A stretch of DNA of 6,864 nt. It comes from JASJHI01 sp965371355 (lineage in GTDB: Bacteria > Actinomycetota > Acidimicrobiia > Acidimicrobiales > Ilumatobacteraceae). The notes beneath the pieces are model-generated. The model made no database searches. It was not told where the DNA came from and saw nothing but the letters and a program-made list of their open reading frames with translations. Shown here piece by piece: positions 5,571 to 6,864 of this stretch. The DNA lies in the NCBI GenBank assembly GCA_965371355.1, contig CBDUYD010000157.1, forward strand, positions 1 through 6,864, read 5' to 3'. A program made the position numbers and the translations under genes. The first letter of the stretch is position 1. The number at the start of each line of letters is the position of its first letter.

Positions 5571-5577
5571 AAGGAGG
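5571..5577 (+). promoter_or_regulatory. Strong Shine-Dalgarno deciding the ltrA start
   Basis: AAGGAGG is a full match to the anti-Shine-Dalgarno core. The next in-frame codon at suitable distance (9 nt) is ATC 5587. No ATG, GTG or TTG in the ltrA frame exists between 5518 and 5724. A TACCAT -10-like box at 5549-5554 could start a message with a leader of about 26 nt, but no -35 supports it. Confidence 0.7.
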
Positions 5578-5586
5578 ATTCGAACC

Positions 5587-6735
5587 ATCACGAACAGCAT
5601 CTGGCAACAGCCCGTTCTTCGAGGCGTCGAACCCGGTCATCGCCAGGCCACCTGGATCGAGCTCTTCTTCGACCTCATCTTCGTCGTTGCCGCAGCGCAG
5701 CTGGCCACATTTCTGCTCGAGGAGGTGACCTGGTGGAGGGTGACGGTCTACTCGGTCGTCTATCTAGCGGTCTGGCTCTCATGGATCACGGCGACGTTCT
5801 ACGCCAACCGATTCGACTCCGACGACCTCAGCCAGCGGCTGATCACGTTCGCCCAGATGCTGACGGTGGCGGGCATGGCAGCGGGCGTCGCGGAAGAAGC
5901 AGCAATCCAGTTCGCGATCTCGATCGCCCTGTTCCGTCTCCTGATGGCCGTCTCCTACTGGCGTGTTCGAAGGGCCATCCCGGATGATGCGGGCCTCGCC
6001 AATCGCATGGTCGGCGTCATGTCGATCACCGCCGCGATCTGGGTCGCGTCGGCGTTCGTCGATGGAAAGCCCAGGCTCGCGGTCTGGGTGGTCGCGATGG
6101 GTATCGAGGTGGGGGTGTCCATGCTTCGCTCGTCGCGGGAGCAACGGGCCGCTGTTCCGATCCACATGCACCACCTCATCGAACGCTTCGGGCTCTTCAC
6201 GATCATCGTGCTCGGCGAGACCGTGCTCGCCGTCGTCATCGGCGTTTCCCACGCCCATTGGGTCGCGTCCGCAGTAATCTTCGCGGCGATCGGTCTGACC
6301 CTGTCGTTCTCGCTGTGGTGGATCTACTTCGAAACGGTCGCCGGGAGTCCGCTCGAGAACATCGGCGGGATCCGACCGATCGTGTGGGTCTACGGGCACG
6401 CCCCGCTGATCATGGCGATCACCGCGCTCGGGGTCGGCATCGAGGTGGCGGTCTTCACCGAGTTCGGCGAGCGGCTCGAAACCGCCGAAGCCATGATCCT
6501 GGCCGGTTCACTCGCCGTCGCCCTGCTCTCTCTCGGCATCCTGCTCGCAGCGGAGGCCACACCCGCCATTCGGGTCAGAACTTTCGTCGTGCGGCTTCCG
6601 GCGGTTCTGCTGGTGCTCTTCGTCGGGCTGCTTCCGATCGCAGCCCAGGCCGTCCTCGTCGGACTCGCGATCATCGCCGCGCTTCAAGCGACCGTCGACG
6701 TTCGCGCAGGCCGGAGCGTCGCAGCCCAGGCTTGA
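5587..6735 (+). CDS. ltrA: Low-temperature-requirement protein A (LtrA) family membrane protein, apparent ATC start
   Basis: From ATC 5587 the protein has 382 residues, in the usual LtrA range. The conserved N-terminus ATWIELFFDLIFVVAAAQLA (21-40) lies upstream of the first normal start codon in the frame (GTG 5725), so that GTG would delete an essential-looking part. Other family blocks are HHLIERFGLFTIIVLGE (195-211) and YGHAPLI (269-275). About ten hydrophobic segments are visible, including roughly 25-45, 53-72, 86-104, 107-125, 141-158, 162-180, 201-220, 225-245, 265-290, 300-322 and 335-366. It is an integral inner-membrane protein. LtrA was named from a Listeria mutant unable to grow in the cold; its biochemical role is unknown. 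An AAGGAGG lies 9 nt before ATC 5587, which is followed by ACG AAC, a natural second and third codon pair. The start may be a true ATC, or ATG altered by mutation or sequencing error. A strong hairpin follows the stop. Confidence 0.88.
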   Translation: MTNSIWQQPVLRGVEPGHRQATWIELFFDLIFVVAAAQLATFLLEEVTWWRVTVYSVVYLAVWLSWITATFYANRFDSDDLSQRLITFAQMLTVAGMAAGVAEEAAIQFAISIALFRLLMAVSYWRVRRAIPDDAGLANRMVGVMSITAAIWVASAFVDGKPRLAVWVVAMGIEVGVSMLRSSREQRAAVPIHMHHLIERFGLFTIIVLGETVLAVVIGVSHAHWVASAVIFAAIGLTLSFSLWWIYFETVAGSPLENIGGIRPIVWVYGHAPLIMAITALGVGIEVAVFTEFGERLETAEAMILAGSLAVALLSLGILLAAEATPAIRVRTFVVRLPAVLLVLFVGLLPIAAQAVLVGLAIIAALQATVDVRAGRSVAAQA

Positions 6736-6757
6736 GACGTTGCAGGGCCGAATCCAG

Positions 6758-6786
6758 CCGGCGCCGAATCGACGCGATTCCGCCGG
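6758..6786 (+). terminator. Terminator hairpin of ltrA
   Basis: CCGGCG (6758-6763) pairs with CGCCGG (6781-6786), and GAATCG (6766-6771) pairs with CGATTC (6775-6780). This gives a 12-bp stem with a 2-nt bulge (6764-6765) and a 3-nt ACG loop. It lies 22 nt after the ltrA stop. Only two T residues follow, so it would be a U-poor actinobacterial-type terminator. Confidence 0.6.
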
Positions 6787-6817
6787 TTCGCCCACCTCGC
6801 GCCGCGGCCGACCGACG

Positions 6818-6862
6818 TCTCGACGTCAATAGCGTCGCCAACCGAACGTTGTGACGTCGAGA
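6818..6862. repeat. Inverted repeat with 11-bp arms at the right edge
   Basis: TCTCGACGTCA (6818-6828) and TGACGTCGAGA (6852-6862) are perfect inverted copies separated by 23 nt. A third GACGTC lies at 6814-6819, overlapping the left arm. The stretch 6787-6864 has no supportable gene. The repeat could be an operator pair, a second hairpin terminator serving a convergent gene beyond the edge, or a dispersed repeat. Confidence 0.45.
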
Positions 6863-6864
6863 GT

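Noticed and set aside
5544..5987. A TTG-initiated plus-strand frame that covers the ltrA Shine-Dalgarno
   Set aside because: It is out of frame with the conserved LtrA N-terminus and its product is low-complexity Arg/Ser-rich. I considered a frameshift joining it to ltrA, but the ltrA frame itself is open through the Shine-Dalgarno, so none is needed.
1..6864. A defence system, mobile element, toxin-antitoxin pair or CRISPR array
   Set aside because: No helicase, transposase, integrase, reverse transcriptase, small paired genes or spaced direct repeats were found. The nuclease is a secreted SNase type, not an immune effector.

Overview
The window is about 6.9 kb of high-GC, gene-dense bacterial chromosome. 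Gene content points to an actinobacterium: a mycobacterial-type nitrobindin, a FadA5-like thiolase, LtrA and a CrtC/AttH-like DUF protein. The promoters agree, because several genes lack a Shine-Dalgarno sequence and carry a TANNNT -10 box only 7-8 nt before the start codon, the pattern of leaderless actinobacterial transcripts. An acidimicrobial (Ilumatobacter-like) origin is my guess, not something the sequence proves. I see no insertion sequence, integrase, tRNA, rRNA, CRISPR array or phage gene. This looks like ordinary housekeeping and accessory chromosome, and I found no convincing new multi-gene system.

Layout from left to right. The first block is on the minus strand: a YdjC/ChbG-type deacetylase cut off by the left edge, preceded by a lipoprotein thermonuclease (368-895), then a thiolase (1058-2242), then a nitrobindin-like heme protein (2318-2815). 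NudC (NADH pyrophosphatase / NAD-RNA decapping, 2862-3680, plus) is divergent from nitrobindin across 46 bp. NudC converges, with a 12-bp gap, on a CrtC/AttH-like protein of unknown function (3693-4751, minus). That gene is divergent across 144 bp from a class I SAM methyltransferase (4896-5516, plus), which is followed by the membrane protein LtrA (5587-6735, plus). No gene-free stretch exceeds 300 bases; the longest are 896-1057, 4752-4895 and 6736-6864, and each holds promoter or hairpin structure described below.

The genes do not form one pathway. The plausible links are nitrosative/redox stress and NAD(H) turnover (nitrobindin with NudC), acyl-CoA chain shortening (thiolase), and extracytoplasmic nucleic-acid degradation next to carbohydrate deacetylation (nuclease with YdjC-like protein).

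The most notable points are these. ltrA has a strong Shine-Dalgarno but no ATG, GTG or TTG at its conserved N-terminus, so an ATC start is implied. Four or five other genes show leaderless promoter geometry. An inverted repeat overlaps the thiolase -10 box. After the thiolase stop codon come a 40-nt C/A-only RNA tract (G-quadruplex potential on the other strand) and a long hairpin.
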